DNA of 64,000 nt. Source: JBBEAM01 sp942491105 (GTDB lineage Bacteria; Pseudomonadota; Alphaproteobacteria; Kiloniellales; DSM-21159). The notes below the pieces were generated by a model. The model worked only from the letters and a program-made list of their open reading frames with translations, had not been told where the DNA came from and searched no databases. The stretch is from assembly GCA_942491105.1 (NCBI GenBank), contig CALNZX010000008.1:306136-370135 (forward strand), written 5' to 3'. This document shows positions 25,030 through 34,140 of the stretch, piece after piece. Made by a program: the position numbers and the translations under genes. The stretch's first letter is position 1, and every line of letters begins with the position of its first letter.

Positions 25030-26610
25030 TCAGCGCGAAAGTGGCAGGCGGACGATAACCCGCAGACCGCCGCCGGGAGCGTTTTCCGCCCGCACGCCGC
25101 CGCCCACGGCTTCCAGATTGCGGCGCACGATCCACAATCCGATGCCGCGATGCTGGTTGTCCTCGCCCTGGGCTTCCCCCTCGGATTCCGGACGCAGCGA
25201 CACGTAACGCTCGAAAATGCGCTCCAGATGCTGCGCCGGCACGCCAGGTCCGCGATCGCGCACGGACAGCACGGCCTGCCGTCCATAGATTTTCAGGTCG
25301 ACCTGGATGTCGCCGCCGGACTTGGAAACGCTGATCGCATTGTCGATGACGTTTTCCAGGACGGTTTCCAGTAGATCCTCGCTGGCCCGCACGACGACCC
25401 CCTGCTGCAGATCGGCGCGGATCCGCAGATTGCGGCTGACCGCTGGCTCCTGATAGGAGCCGAGCAGGCGGCTCGCCAGGCGCGAGAGATCGACCAGCTC
25501 GCGCGGCGGGTCGAGCAGTTCCGCAACGGTCTCGTCGAGCTGGCGCGAGGAGGAGACCAGATGGTCAAGACGGTCGAGGGACTTCTCGATCACCTCCAAC
25601 GCGCGCTGCCCCCGGTGATTGTCCTCCGGGACGATGCGGCGCAGCGGCTCCAGCGACTGGCGGGTTATGGCAATCGGCGTTTTGAAGGCATGGGCATTGT
25701 CCTCGGAGGCGCGCCGGATGTCGTCGGCGGACTCCTGCAGGGACCGGGTCATGCGGTCGAGTTCCTCGGCAACCACCGACAGCTCCGGCACCCGATTGGC
25801 GGTGACAAAGCCCTCCGCCGGCGCCCGGCCGATGGAAATGCCGCGCGCCAGATTGCGGAACCGCATCAGGTTGCGCCAAATGCCGAAAAAGATCCCGATG
25901 GTCAGCAGCGCGATGCCGACGTAGATCATCGCCGCGACGCGCACTTCCCAGGTCTTCCAATAGGGCTGGCCGATCGAGGTGCCGAGAAAGGCGCCGCTGG
26001 CGTGGGCCGTCACCACCACCCAACAGCCCGAAGCCGTGGTAACCGGGGAGATCGAGGTCAGCAGTTCTTCCTGCCCCTCCGGCGTCTTGTGCCGCAGGGC
26101 GATCGGCGCGTTGCCCGCACAGGTCTCGACCAATTTGTCGAGCACGCCGCGCTCGATCAGCCTTTGCCGCTCCTCCTCCAGGGTCGCGGGCGGCACCGGC
26201 GGCTCGGCGGCAACGAAGTAGAAGCCATCCACGCCGCTCTCGCCGCGCGGCAGGAACAGCACCTTGACCCCGGTTTGGATCGTCGCAATGCGGGCCACCT
26301 TCTCAGGCAGCTCGGTCAGCGGAAGCGGTCCCTCCTGTTGCAGCAGGGGGGCGAGGTTCTCCGCGATCAGCCGGCCCTGCTCGCGCAGACTCTCGAGCAG
26401 CAGCGCCTGTTTCTCGGCATCCGCCTTCTGGAATTCCACATAGAGCGCCGCGGGCATCGCCAGAAAGACGAAGAGCAGCAGAATCAGCTTGGTCACCAGC
26501 GAACGGGAAAACTGCCGGAACCCCGCGAAGAACGCGGTCAAGCCCGGCAGCGTCACGGCAAGTCTGGAGCGCCTTTGGCGCGGCCGGTGTTCACTGACGG
26601 TAACGGCCAT
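25030..26610 (-). CDS. ChvG-like membrane sensor histidine kinase
   Basis: A 526-residue kinase: cytoplasmic leader, transmembrane helix about 38-60 (SLVTKLILLLFVFLAMPAAL), a periplasmic stimulus-sensing domain (about 62-225) and a second helix about 228-250 (VAAMIYVGIALLTIGIFFGI). A HAMP-like linker follows, then HisKA with an unusual H-box DNAHAFKTPIAITRQSLEPL, and HATPase_c with VIDNAISVSKSGGD, DRGPGVP and GIGLWIVRRNLEA. The HAFKTP core replaces the common HELRTP but keeps the phospho-His. Its start overlaps the response-regulator stop (ATGA). Relatives of ChvG/ExoS sense acidity or envelope stress in alphaproteobacteria; the periplasmic part here is too divergent to assign a ligand. Confidence 0.87.
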   Translation of the reverse strand: MAVTVSEHRPRQRRSRLAVTLPGLTAFFAGFRQFSRSLVTKLILLLFVFLAMPAALYVEFQKADAEKQALLLESLREQGRLIAENLAPLLQQEGPLPLTELPEKVARIATIQTGVKVLFLPRGESGVDGFYFVAAEPPVPPATLEEERQRLIERGVLDKLVETCAGNAPIALRHKTPEGQEELLTSISPVTTASGCWVVVTAHASGAFLGTSIGQPYWKTWEVRVAAMIYVGIALLTIGIFFGIWRNLMRFRNLARGISIGRAPAEGFVTANRVPELSVVAEELDRMTRSLQESADDIRRASEDNAHAFKTPIAITRQSLEPLRRIVPEDNHRGQRALEVIEKSLDRLDHLVSSSRQLDETVAELLDPPRELVDLSRLASRLLGSYQEPAVSRNLRIRADLQQGVVVRASEDLLETVLENVIDNAISVSKSGGDIQVDLKIYGRQAVLSVRDRGPGVPAQHLERIFERYVSLRPESEGEAQGEDNQHRGIGLWIVRRNLEAVGGGVRAENAPGGGLRVIVRLPLSR

Positions 26611-27413
26611 CAGTCTTCGTCCGCGCCGTCGTCCGCCGCGCCGCCCGGCGCGCCCTCGGCTGAACGCCAGCGATAGCCGAAGCCAGGATAATTCTCGATA
26701 TCGTCGAAGCCGCTATCGACATCGCGGAACTTCTTGCGGATACGCTTGATGAAGGCGCGCACATTGGCGCGGAAGCCGTCGGCGCCGTAACCGGCGATGA
26801 AATCCTTGCCGCGCACCAGGTCGTAGATCTGGCGATAGGTGACGTCTTCGCCCGGACGCTCGGCCAGGAAACAGACGATGCTGAATTCCGTCAGCGTGAG
26901 GTCGACCTGCACGCCGCGCCAGAAAGCCCGCTTGATGTCGTGTTTCAGCTCCAGATGACCCTGCGTCACCGGCGCCAGGGAGGCGTCCTGGAGACTGGCC
27001 TTCGGGCCGTTCGTGATCAGCTTGAGGCGCTGCAGGATGATCGGCAAGCGACGCGACTTGTCGATGAAGTCGACGGCGCCGAACTTCAGGGCCGCTTCCT
27101 CGTAGATTTCGTCGCTCAGGACCGTCAGGAAGATGACCGGGACGTTGTGGTCGGCCTCACGCAGCTGCCGCAGCACACCCAGGCCGTCTAGCACCGGCAT
27201 ACGCCAGTCCAGCAGCACGGCGTGAGCCTCGCCGACGGTACGGCCATTGCGGCCGAGCAGATAATCGAGGGCATCGTCCCCGTTATCGAAATCGACGATC
27301 TCGTAGCCTTCCTCAATCAGATTCAAGCCCAGGGATTCTCGAAACAGATCGTCGTCGTCGACCAGCGCAATCTTCTTTGCTGAACCATCCTGGGGCGCGG
27401 GTTGTAGGGACAC
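26610..27413 (-). CDS. ChvI-like OmpR-family response regulator
   Basis: A 267-residue two-domain regulator. The receiver (about 14-135) has the acidic pocket LVDDDD, the phospho-Asp in AVLLDWRMPVLDGL and Thr in VIFLTVLSDE. The conserved Lys is followed by Ser (VDFIDKSRRLP) where most receivers have Lys-Pro. The winged-helix DNA-binding domain (about 155-250) shows VDLTLTEFSIVCFLAERPGE, VTYRQIYDLVRG and FRANVRAFIKRIRKKFRDVD, ending ENYPGFGYRW. It is the first gene of an operon with the sensor kinase (one-base overlap of stop and start) and lies eight bases downstream of the lipoprotein gene, which is probably in the same transcript. Confidence 0.9.
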   Translation of the reverse strand: MSLQPAPQDGSAKKIALVDDDDLFRESLGLNLIEEGYEIVDFDNGDDALDYLLGRNGRTVGEAHAVLLDWRMPVLDGLGVLRQLREADHNVPVIFLTVLSDEIYEEAALKFGAVDFIDKSRRLPIILQRLKLITNGPKASLQDASLAPVTQGHLELKHDIKRAFWRGVQVDLTLTEFSIVCFLAERPGEDVTYRQIYDLVRGKDFIAGYGADGFRANVRAFIKRIRKKFRDVDSGFDDIENYPGFGYRWRSAEGAPGGAADDGADED

Positions 27414-27420
27414 GGCTGTC

Positions 27421-28008
27421 TTACTCCACGGTTGTACTTGTCGGGGAATCCTGCGCCTCTGCGGCGTTCTCGCGGGACCGGGCGTTCTGCGCGACGAGGA
27501 CCGTAAAACAGCGCAGCATATCCTCGGAGCTCAGAGCCGCCTGCTCGCCGTCTTGCTTGGCGGCCTCCGTCGCTGGCGCGGCCGCGGCCACTGGCGTCGC
27601 GCTGGTCACCTCATAGGCGAGAGCGCGAAAGTCCTCGCCGCCGACACGCGGATAGAAGAACACCGAAAGCACGCAATCCTGGCCGTTGTAGGACCAGATC
27701 CTGGCGGGCGGCTGCACCTCCTCGAACGAGGGAGCACCGAGCAGAGCCTCAGCCTCGACCAGGCTGAGACCGACCAAATCGTCGATCCGCTTGTCCGCGA
27801 GATGGGCGGATTCCGGCGGGATGAAAGCGCTCATATCGCTCGGCCGGCGCTCCGGAACCGGCGGCAAGGCAGCAAGCTGCGTCCCCTCCTCCGGCTCCAC
27901 GACCGGTACGGGCTCTTCGGCGAAAAGATTCTCGTCGTCGCGGCCATTGGAAAGGCAGCCAGACAAAGCGAGGGCGATAATCGTCAGCACTCCTAGTGCG
28001 CGGTACAT
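27421..28008 (-). CDS. Lipoprotein of unknown function upstream of the ChvI/ChvG pair
   Basis: About 195 residues from the ATG at 28008 (an earlier start is possible but would spoil the signal). The signal peptide YRALGVLTIIALALSGCLSN has a clear lipobox LSGC. After a Glu/Pro-rich linker (FAEEPVPVVEPEEG) comes a compact domain: RIDDLVGLSLVEAEALLGAP, FEEVQPPARIWSYNGQDCVL and SVFFYPRVGGEDFRALAYEV. It resembles small SmpA/BamE-like folds (helix pair then beta sheet), though I would not assign it firmly. The C-terminus is Ala-rich, with two more Cys. It is seven bases upstream of the response regulator, suggesting that an envelope lipoprotein and the envelope-sensing system are expressed together. 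Confidence 0.75.
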   Translation of the reverse strand: MYRALGVLTIIALALSGCLSNGRDDENLFAEEPVPVVEPEEGTQLAALPPVPERRPSDMSAFIPPESAHLADKRIDDLVGLSLVEAEALLGAPSFEEVQPPARIWSYNGQDCVLSVFFYPRVGGEDFRALAYEVTSATPVAAAAPATEAAKQDGEQAALSSEDMLRCFTVLVAQNARSRENAAEAQDSPTSTTVE

Positions 28009-28293
28009 GACACCTGCTCCCAAGGCAGTAGACTGCCTCGCGCTTCGCCCCCACAACGAAGCTCACGTTACACGATTGCCTATTCGGCCCGTCTCAACTT
28101 CGCCCCAAACATCTCACCGGAACCTAGGGTTACACCTGGGTAGCGGCTTGTGACAAATCTGGGACGCCCCTGCTTGCCTGCCCCTCCAAGAAACCTTGCG
28201 TCCCAAGGAAATAGCGGCCGAACAAGCCCTGTGACCAGTTTGATTAACAATGATTAATACATTGCTAACCCGGCGGCATGACCAGACTTTGTC

Positions 28294-29385
28294 TCAGGTA
28301 TTTAACACCAGAGTGTCCTTCGGGTTCCAGGAGCACCAGAGTTCATCGCCGACCTTGACCCGAGGGGCCGTGTTGCGGCTGGTGTTCTGAATATTGGTTA
28401 ACAGGCTATGCCCCGCGGAATCGGCGATGAATATCGAGCTGGTCTCGCCATAGTAGGCCACCTCCGTGACCCTGCCCTTGAACGCGATGGCCTCGCCTTC
28501 CGGCGCGCTATCGTGCAGCCGCAGTTTCTCCGGCCGCACGGCGATACCGACATCGCCCTGGGCGTCCTCGGCGCGCGGCAGGCGCAGTTGGCCGATCCCC
28601 GCGACATCGACCAGCAGGTCCCCGCCCTCGACACCGACCACCTTGCCCTCGAAGAGGTTGGTCTTGCCGATGAAATCCGCGACAAAGCGGTTGTTGGGAA
28701 ACTCATAGAGCTCCGACGGCGCGGCGACTTGCTGCACCACGCCGCCCTGCATCACCGCGATGCGATTGGCCATGGACAGGGCCTCGCTCTGGTCATGGGT
28801 CACGATGATGAAGGTGATGCCGACGGATTCCTGCAGCCGCACCAATTCCAGCTGCATGGCCTCGCGCAGCTTGGCGTCGAGCGCCGATAACGGCTCATCG
28901 AGCAGCAAGACCTTGGGTTGCTTGACCAGCGCCCGCGCCAGGGCGACGCGCTGGCGCTGGCCGCCGGAGAGCTGATCCGGCTGACGGCTGCCATAGCCGC
29001 CGAGCTTGACCAGCTCCAGAGCCTCCTCGGCCCGCTTGCGGCGTTCCTCCCTGCCGACACCGGTGACCTTGAGGCCGTAGGCGACGTTGTCGAGCACCGA
29101 CATATGCGGAAACACCGCGTAGGACTGGAACACCATGTTGATGGGCCGGCGATTGGGCTGCACCCCGGCCATGTCCTGCCCATCGATCAGGATCTGCCCT
29201 TCGCTTGGGTTTTCGAAGCCGGCGATCATCCGCAACAGCGTGGTCTTGCCGCAGCCCGAGGGCCCGAGCAGGGCGAAGAACTCGCCGGCGCCGATCTCCA
29301 GATTGACATTGTCAACGGCGGTTACGGCGGCGCCAAAGCGTTTGGTGACGTTGTTGATCGAAATAATCGGCTTGCCGTCGTTCAT
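28294..29385 (-). CDS. potA: Polyamine-type ABC transporter ATPase (PotA/PotG)
   Basis: About 363 residues from the ATG at 29385; the frame is open another 720 bases through the permease gene, which is an artefact. Walker A LLGPSGCGKTTLLRMIAG (about 41-58), Q-loop NMVFQSYAVFPHM, signature QLSGGQRQRVALARALVKQP, Walker B VLLLDEPLSALD and switch His in IIVTHDQSEA. A C-terminal TOBE domain (about 290-360, VAYYGETSSIFIAD) is typical of the spermidine/putrescine and Fe/molybdate group. It is the last gene of the potD-B-C-A operon, with 38 bases after the second permease. Confidence 0.93.
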   Translation of the reverse strand: MNDGKPIISINNVTKRFGAAVTAVDNVNLEIGAGEFFALLGPSGCGKTTLLRMIAGFENPSEGQILIDGQDMAGVQPNRRPINMVFQSYAVFPHMSVLDNVAYGLKVTGVGREERRKRAEEALELVKLGGYGSRQPDQLSGGQRQRVALARALVKQPKVLLLDEPLSALDAKLREAMQLELVRLQESVGITFIIVTHDQSEALSMANRIAVMQGGVVQQVAAPSELYEFPNNRFVADFIGKTNLFEGKVVGVEGGDLLVDVAGIGQLRLPRAEDAQGDVGIAVRPEKLRLHDSAPEGEAIAFKGRVTEVAYYGETSSIFIADSAGHSLLTNIQNTSRNTAPRVKVGDELWCSWNPKDTLVLNT

Positions 29386-29423
29386 GACGTAAATCCCAAG
29401 AGGCAAGGGGTTGGAACCAAGGT

Positions 29424-30266
29424 TCAGTCCTTCTTTTCGCTCTTCTGCTGCATACGCATGGCCACCGCGGTGACCACCACGGTAATCACGATCAGAACCG
29501 TCGAGGCGGCGTTCACCTCCGGCGTCACCGAGAAGCGGACCATGGAGTAGACCTTGACCGGGAAGGTCACGGTATCCGGGCCAGAGGTGAAAAAGGTGAT
29601 GACGAAGTCGTCGAGCGAGAGGGTGAAGGCGAGCAGGCCGCCGGCGATCAGGCCCGGCTTCATGTAGGGCACCAGGATATCGCGGAAAGTCTGCCACTCG
29701 CTCGCGCCGAGATCGAGCGCGGACTCCTCCTGCTCGCGGTTGAAATTGGCGAGCCGCGCGCGGATCACCATGGTGGCGAAGGGAAAAGCGAAGGAGATGT
29801 GGGCGATGGTGATCGCCGCGAGGTTGAGCGGCCAGACCAGATCCCCCGGCCAGCCGATGCGGCTGAAGAAAGCCAGCATGGCCACGCCCATGCAAATTTC
29901 CGGGACCACGATAGGCAAGGCCATCAAGCCCTCGTAGCCCGGCTTTCCTGGAAACCGGAAGCGCCACAGCATCACCGCCGACATGGCGCCGAGAATGACG
30001 CTGAATATCGTTGTGACCACGGCGATGGTCAGGGAGTTGGCGAAGGCCAGGATCAGCTCGTTGTTCTCCAGCGCCTTCTCGTAATACTTCAGCGTGAAGC
30101 CGTTCCATACGATGTTGCGGCGGCTGTCGTTGAAGGAAAAGGCGATCAAGGTGAGGATCGGCCCATAGAGAAAGACGATGGTCAGCAGAAAGATCACCCG
30201 CAGCGAGGTCCGCCGGTGATAGTCCAGCGGGCCGACCGGCTCCCGCGTCCCGCGCCGCCCCGCCAT
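29424..30266 (-). CDS. potC: Polyamine-type ABC permease (PotC/PotI)
   Basis: A 280-residue integral membrane protein with six helices, starting LRVIFLLTIVFLYGPILTLI. The EAA loop that contacts the ATPase is EESALDLGASEWQTFRDILV (about 185-204), and the C-terminal helix is TVLIVITVVVTAVAMRMQ. The motif YGPILTLIAFSFNDSR is characteristic of PotC. The ATG overlaps the PotB-like stop by one base, so the permease pair is translated together. With the partner permease it forms the transmembrane channel for a polyamine or similar cation delivered by the PotD-like binding protein. Confidence 0.92.
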   Translation of the reverse strand: MAGRRGTREPVGPLDYHRRTSLRVIFLLTIVFLYGPILTLIAFSFNDSRRNIVWNGFTLKYYEKALENNELILAFANSLTIAVVTTIFSVILGAMSAVMLWRFRFPGKPGYEGLMALPIVVPEICMGVAMLAFFSRIGWPGDLVWPLNLAAITIAHISFAFPFATMVIRARLANFNREQEESALDLGASEWQTFRDILVPYMKPGLIAGGLLAFTLSLDDFVITFFTSGPDTVTFPVKVYSMVRFSVTPEVNAASTVLIVITVVVTAVAMRMQQKSEKKD

Positions 30267-31186
30267 CAGCCCGCCTCCATCGAGGAGGAGCCCTTGGCGA
30301 AGACCGCGCGCAGCGCCAGGGCGAAAAAGGTGATGTACATCAGGATGAAGGACAAGGCCGCGCCGAAGGGCCAGTTGTTGGCCGACTTGAACTGGCTTTC
30401 GATCACATTGGCAATCATCTGGCTGTCGGTGCCGCCCAGCAGATCCGGTGTCAGGAAGGACCCCAGCGCCGGGATGAAGGTGATGATGATGCCCGAGAAC
30501 ATCCCCGCCTTGGCCAGCGGCACCACCACGCTGCCGAAGCTGCGCAGCTGCCCCGCGCCAAGATCGAGGCTGGCCTCGATATAGGACTTATCCATCCGCT
30601 CCAGCGAGGCATAGAGCGGCAGCACCATGAACGGCAGGTGCACGTAGACCAGTCCGATCACCACGGCGGTGTTGTTGTAGAGCATTCCCAGCGGCTCGAA
30701 GCGTTCGCCGAGCAACTGCATTTCGCCCAAACCGAGGAAAATCAGCACGCCGTTGGCCTGCTCCCACACCCACTCCAGGCCAAAATTGACGAAGCCGCGG
30801 GTGCGCAGCACGGCGATCAGCGCATAGGTGCGGATCAGCAGGTTGGTCCAGAAGGGCAGGATGATCAGCAGCAACAGCCAGGGCTTCATGCGCGCCGGCG
30901 CGAAGGTGATCGACAGGGCCACGGGAAAGCCAATCAGCAAGCAGATGAAGGTGGTGATGGCCGCCATCCACAGCGATTTGACGAAGATATAGGGATAAGG
31001 GTCGTCGAAGACGCGCAGATAGTTCTTCAGCGTCCAGGTGATGTCGATATTGATGATGTCGCGGTTCTCGCCGAAGCTGAGAACCCAGATGATGGCGAGC
31101 GGGATGAGAAAGAACACGACCAGCCAGAGGCTGGGCGGCAAAGAGATAACCCAAAATACCAGCGGGTTGCGCCGCCAACTCTCCAT
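30266..31186 (-). CDS. potB: Polyamine-type ABC permease (PotB/PotH)
   Basis: About 306 residues. The ATG at 31186 is preferred because GGGGGGTGA lies just before it; a GTG six bases upstream is in frame. Six transmembrane helices, beginning VFWVISLPPSLWLVVFFLIP; the segment LPFWTNLLIRTYALIAVLR is a PotB hallmark. The EAA loop is EASLDLGAGQLRSFGSVVVP (about 200-220). It follows the binding-protein gene after a 104-base gap holding a GC-rich hairpin, and its stop overlaps the PotC-like start. Confidence 0.92.
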   Translation of the reverse strand: MESWRRNPLVFWVISLPPSLWLVVFFLIPLAIIWVLSFGENRDIINIDITWTLKNYLRVFDDPYPYIFVKSLWMAAITTFICLLIGFPVALSITFAPARMKPWLLLLIILPFWTNLLIRTYALIAVLRTRGFVNFGLEWVWEQANGVLIFLGLGEMQLLGERFEPLGMLYNNTAVVIGLVYVHLPFMVLPLYASLERMDKSYIEASLDLGAGQLRSFGSVVVPLAKAGMFSGIIITFIPALGSFLTPDLLGGTDSQMIANVIESQFKSANNWPFGAALSFILMYITFFALALRAVFAKGSSSMEAG

Positions 31187-31251
31187 CGTCACCCCCCAAA
31201 TCTATTCCGGAACCGTCACCCTTTCATGGGGCTCAACCGAGCGGAAAGAAA

Positions 31252-31278
31252 CGGAGCGGCATCCCCGATGCCGCTCCG
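31252..31278 (-). terminator. Intercistronic hairpin after the binding-protein gene
   Basis: CGGAGCGGCAT (31252-31262) pairs perfectly with ATGCCGCTCCG (31268-31278) around a five-base loop. On the minus strand it follows the potD-like stop by about 12 bases; the tail TTTCTTTCC is only a weak U-run. It probably stabilises the potD message end and lets only part of transcription continue into the permease genes. Confidence 0.75.
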
Positions 31279-31290
31279 TGTACTGCAAGG

Positions 31291-32370
31291 CTAGGCGGCC
31301 TTGATCTTGGTCCAGAGCGAGTCGATCAGCTCGACATGCTCCTGGCCCTGATAGATTGAAGGCTCGCACTGCGCCACCACTTCGTCCGGCGGGAAAATCG
31401 CCGAGTTGTCCCTGTAGTCCGGAGACGTCAACTCGCGTGCCGCCTGGTTCGGGGTTGCGTAGTAGATGTACTCGGCGATATCGCGCCCAGCCTCGGCATC
31501 GAGGATGTAGTTGATCAGCTTATGCGCGTTTTGCGGATGCGGCGCATCGTTGGGGATGCACAGGCAATCCTGCCAAAGCAGGCCGCCTTCCTTGGGCACG
31601 CTATAGCCGATGTCGTCGTCCTCGCCCATGACCTGGAGGATGTCGCCGTTCCACTCCATGGTGATGTCGACCTCGCCGGAGAGCAGCAGGTCCTGGCCGT
31701 TATCCTCGGCGAAGACCTTGATGTGCGGCTTCTGGGCGATGATCATGTCGGCGGCTTTCTGCAGCTTCGCCGGGTCGGTGGAATTGAGCGACTCGCCCAT
31801 GTACTTGAGCGCCATCTGAATCACCGTGTTGCCGTCGCCGAGCATCGCCATGCGGCCGGAGAAAGCATCGGAATCATAGAGCCATTTCCAGCTATCCGGT
31901 TCGGCGTCGACCCGCGACTTGCGGTAGCCGATGCCGATCGTGCCCCACATGTAGGGCATCGAGTACTTGCGGCCGGGGTCGAAGGCGGCGTCCTGGAACA
32001 CCGGCGCCACATTGGCGGCGAAGTTCGGGATCATCGAATGATCGATTTCCTGCAGCATGTTCGCCACGACCATACGCTCGACGTAATCGTTCGTCGGCAC
32101 GATCAGATCGTAACCGGGATTGCCCTCCTTGAGCTTCGCGAAGAGCTCGTCGTTATCGGCGAAGAGATCCATCTTGGTTTCGATACCGGTGGCGTCCTCG
32201 AAATCATCCAAGGTGTTCTCGCCGATGTAGGTATCCCAGTTATAGAAATTGACGACCGCCTCTTCCGCGCTCCAGCCGATTTTCGGCATCAGGGTCACGC
32301 CAGCGGCAACAGCGCCGGTTCCGGCCAAAAAGGATCGACGACCGATAGGCTTTCTTGGGTTGAACTTCAT
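31291..32370 (-). CDS. potD: Periplasmic polyamine-type binding protein (PotD/PotF)
   Basis: A 359-residue secreted protein with a Tat signal (GRRSFLAGTGAVAAGVTLMP, twin Arg at about 11-12, cleavage near WSAEE). The mature domain opens VNFYNWDTYIGENTLDDFED and contains YDLIVPTNDYVERM, SMPYMWGTIGIGYRKSRVD and EVDITMEWNGD, all classical PotD/PotF polyamine-binding elements with aromatic and acidic ligands (Trp, Tyr, Asp, Glu). It is the first gene of the potD-B-C-A operon; a ribosome site AAAGGTG precedes the ATG. Spermidine versus putrescine cannot be separated from sequence alone, and other small diamines are possible. Confidence 0.92.
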   Translation of the reverse strand: MKFNPRKPIGRRSFLAGTGAVAAGVTLMPKIGWSAEEAVVNFYNWDTYIGENTLDDFEDATGIETKMDLFADNDELFAKLKEGNPGYDLIVPTNDYVERMVVANMLQEIDHSMIPNFAANVAPVFQDAAFDPGRKYSMPYMWGTIGIGYRKSRVDAEPDSWKWLYDSDAFSGRMAMLGDGNTVIQMALKYMGESLNSTDPAKLQKAADMIIAQKPHIKVFAEDNGQDLLLSGEVDITMEWNGDILQVMGEDDDIGYSVPKEGGLLWQDCLCIPNDAPHPQNAHKLINYILDAEAGRDIAEYIYYATPNQAARELTSPDYRDNSAIFPPDEVVAQCEPSIYQGQEHVELIDSLWTKIKAA

Positions 32371-32535
32371 GGCTGCACCTTTCCCTGTTGGTCACTATTT
32401 GTCGGCATATTACGCGGCTGTAACCGCTTTTTCCTGATGTAATTGAAGCCGTCGGCGCCGTCTTGTCAATTCGCTCGCGCAGCTTGCCCGCTGCGCCATA
32501 GAACGCTTCGACGATGATCGCCGCCCGGCGCTGGG

Positions 32536-33012
32536 CTACTTTTCCTGTCCCGGATCCCAGCGTAGAACCTCGACTCGACGGTCCGTATCGAAGGGGGCGA
32601 AGAAGCCCAGGACACTATCGCCGAAAGCTTCGCCGCGCACGGCGACGATCATGCGCGCGCTCTGCACGCCGTGGCCGGTCAGCAGCTGCCCGACGGCCTC
32701 CGCGCGCCGCCGCGCCAGATCCCGGTTGTAATTCTCGTCGCCTTGTTTATCGGCTTGGCCGATCACGCAGATGATCGAACCGGGGTTGCCGCGCATGCGG
32801 CCGGCAAAATCCTGAAGCTGCTGCCGGTCGGACGGCCGGATCGCCGTGGAATCGACGTCGAACTTCACGATCATCGGCGGGCGCTGCGGGTTGCTCGCTT
32901 CCTTGAGACACTCGTTGACCTGGGCCGCTGCGGGCAGGGTTAACCCGATCGACAGGGCACACAAACCCGCAAGAAGGAACGGCCGCCATTGCATCGTCCC
33001 ATCAGCGCGCAT
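32536..33012 (-). CDS. OmpA-C-like periplasmic peptidoglycan-binding protein
   Basis: About 158 residues from the ATG at 33012 (ATG at 32994 is also possible; GGGAGG lies 12 bases before the first). A signal peptide FLLAGLCALSIGLTLPAAAQ is followed by an OmpA C-terminal fold: MIVKFDVDSTAIRPSDRQQL, GNPGSIICVIGQADKQGDEN, YNRDLARRRAEAVGQLL and the ending FFAPFDTDRRVEVLRW. The Asp and Arg that grip diaminopimelate (in the ADKQGDE and NRDLARRRA regions) are present. There is no beta-barrel or lipobox, so it should be a soluble or loosely wall-attached periplasmic protein. It begins nine bases after the dusA stop, so they may share a transcript. Confidence 0.82.
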   Translation of the reverse strand: MRADGTMQWRPFLLAGLCALSIGLTLPAAAQVNECLKEASNPQRPPMIVKFDVDSTAIRPSDRQQLQDFAGRMRGNPGSIICVIGQADKQGDENYNRDLARRRAEAVGQLLTGHGVQSARMIVAVRGEAFGDSVLGFFAPFDTDRRVEVLRWDPGQEK

Positions 33013-33020
33013 TTTTTCGT

Positions 33021-34034
33021 TCAGTCCTCCCGCGACTCTGAAACCTTTTCCAGGGCGTCCCGGATCACTTCGGGCCCTGCGCCGGGGCGGTGCGCGGCCT
33101 CGGAAAGATGCCGCCGCCAAGCTCTCGCCCCTGGCAAGCCGTTGAATAGACCTAAAATGTGGCGAGTTAAGGACTGAATCGAACGCCCTTCGGCGCAGAC
33201 CTGCTCCGCGTAGGGCAACAGCGCCTCGATCACGGCGTGGCGGCTGGGCGCCGGGGCGGTCTCGCCAAAGAACCGCTTATCCGCCTCGGCGAGAACGTAG
33301 GGATTCTGATAGGCCGCCCTGCCGATCATCACCCCATCGACCTTCGCGAGATGCAGCTCCGCCTCCTCCAGGCTGAGAATTCCGCCGTTGATGATCACCT
33401 CCAGATCGGGGCGATCCTGCTTGAGGCGCTGAACCTCGCTGTAGCGCAGCGGCGGGATTTCCCGGTTCTGCTTGGGACTCAGCCCCTGCAACCAGGCCTT
33501 GCGGGCATGCACGGTGAAGCTGGTGCAGCCGCTACCCGCCACCGTCGCTACGAAGTCGGCGAGGTGCTCGTAAGAATCCCTGTCGTCGATGCCGATGCGG
33601 CATTTGACCGTGACGGGGATCGCAACGGCCGCCCGCATCGCGGCGATGCACTCGGCGACCAGCGCCGGGTCGGCCATCAGGCAGGCCCCGAAGCGGGCGT
33701 TCTGGACCCGGTCGCTGGGGCAGCCGACATTGAGGTTGATCTCGTCGTAGCCTGTGCCCTCGGCGATCCTGGCCACTTCGGCCAGTTCCGCCGGGTTGGC
33801 GCCACCGACCTGCAGCGCCAGGGGATGCTCCCTGGGATCGAAGGCGAGAAAACGGTCGCGGTCGCCATGGATGATCGCGCCGCAGGGCACCATCTCCGTA
33901 TAGAGCAGCGTGCGCCGGGTAATCAGCCGCAGGAAATAGCGGTCGTAGCGGTCGGTCCAATCCATCATCGGCGCCACCGAGAGGCGGCGGTCGAGCGGAG
34001 CCGTGGACTTATGAGTGGATTGAGTAGCGGTCAT
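33021..34034 (-). CDS. dusA: tRNA-dihydrouridine(20/20a) synthase DusA
   Basis: About 337 residues from the ATG at 34034. An FMN TIM barrel plus helical domain. Motifs: LSVAPMMDWTDRYDRYFLRL (DusA start), HPLALQVGGANP, NLNVGCPSDRVQNARFGACLM with the catalytic Cys (of FGACLM), VTVKCRIGIDD, FTVHARKAWLQGLSPKQNRE and INGGILSLEEAELHL. The WLQGLSPKQNR segment separates DusA from DusB and DusC. The enzyme reduces uridine 20 and 20a in the tRNA D-loop using NADPH. It heads a small minus-strand group with the OmpA-like gene. Confidence 0.95.
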   Translation of the reverse strand: MTATQSTHKSTAPLDRRLSVAPMMDWTDRYDRYFLRLITRRTLLYTEMVPCGAIIHGDRDRFLAFDPREHPLALQVGGANPAELAEVARIAEGTGYDEINLNVGCPSDRVQNARFGACLMADPALVAECIAAMRAAVAIPVTVKCRIGIDDRDSYEHLADFVATVAGSGCTSFTVHARKAWLQGLSPKQNREIPPLRYSEVQRLKQDRPDLEVIINGGILSLEEAELHLAKVDGVMIGRAAYQNPYVLAEADKRFFGETAPAPSRHAVIEALLPYAEQVCAEGRSIQSLTRHILGLFNGLPGARAWRRHLSEAAHRPGAGPEVIRDALEKVSESRED

Positions 34035-34140
34035 CGCGACGGTATAGCCCGACACAGCCGATGCAAGCCAGGACCGCAAAAACCTTCTCTGCGTGTTCGC
34101 AGGGGGTCTTCGCGCAGGTTTGCTTTAGGGTTTTCGGACT

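Noticed and set aside
29386..30108. Extended start of the PotA frame
   Set aside because: It covers the PotC permease gene in another frame; the ATPase family starts at the ATG at 29385.
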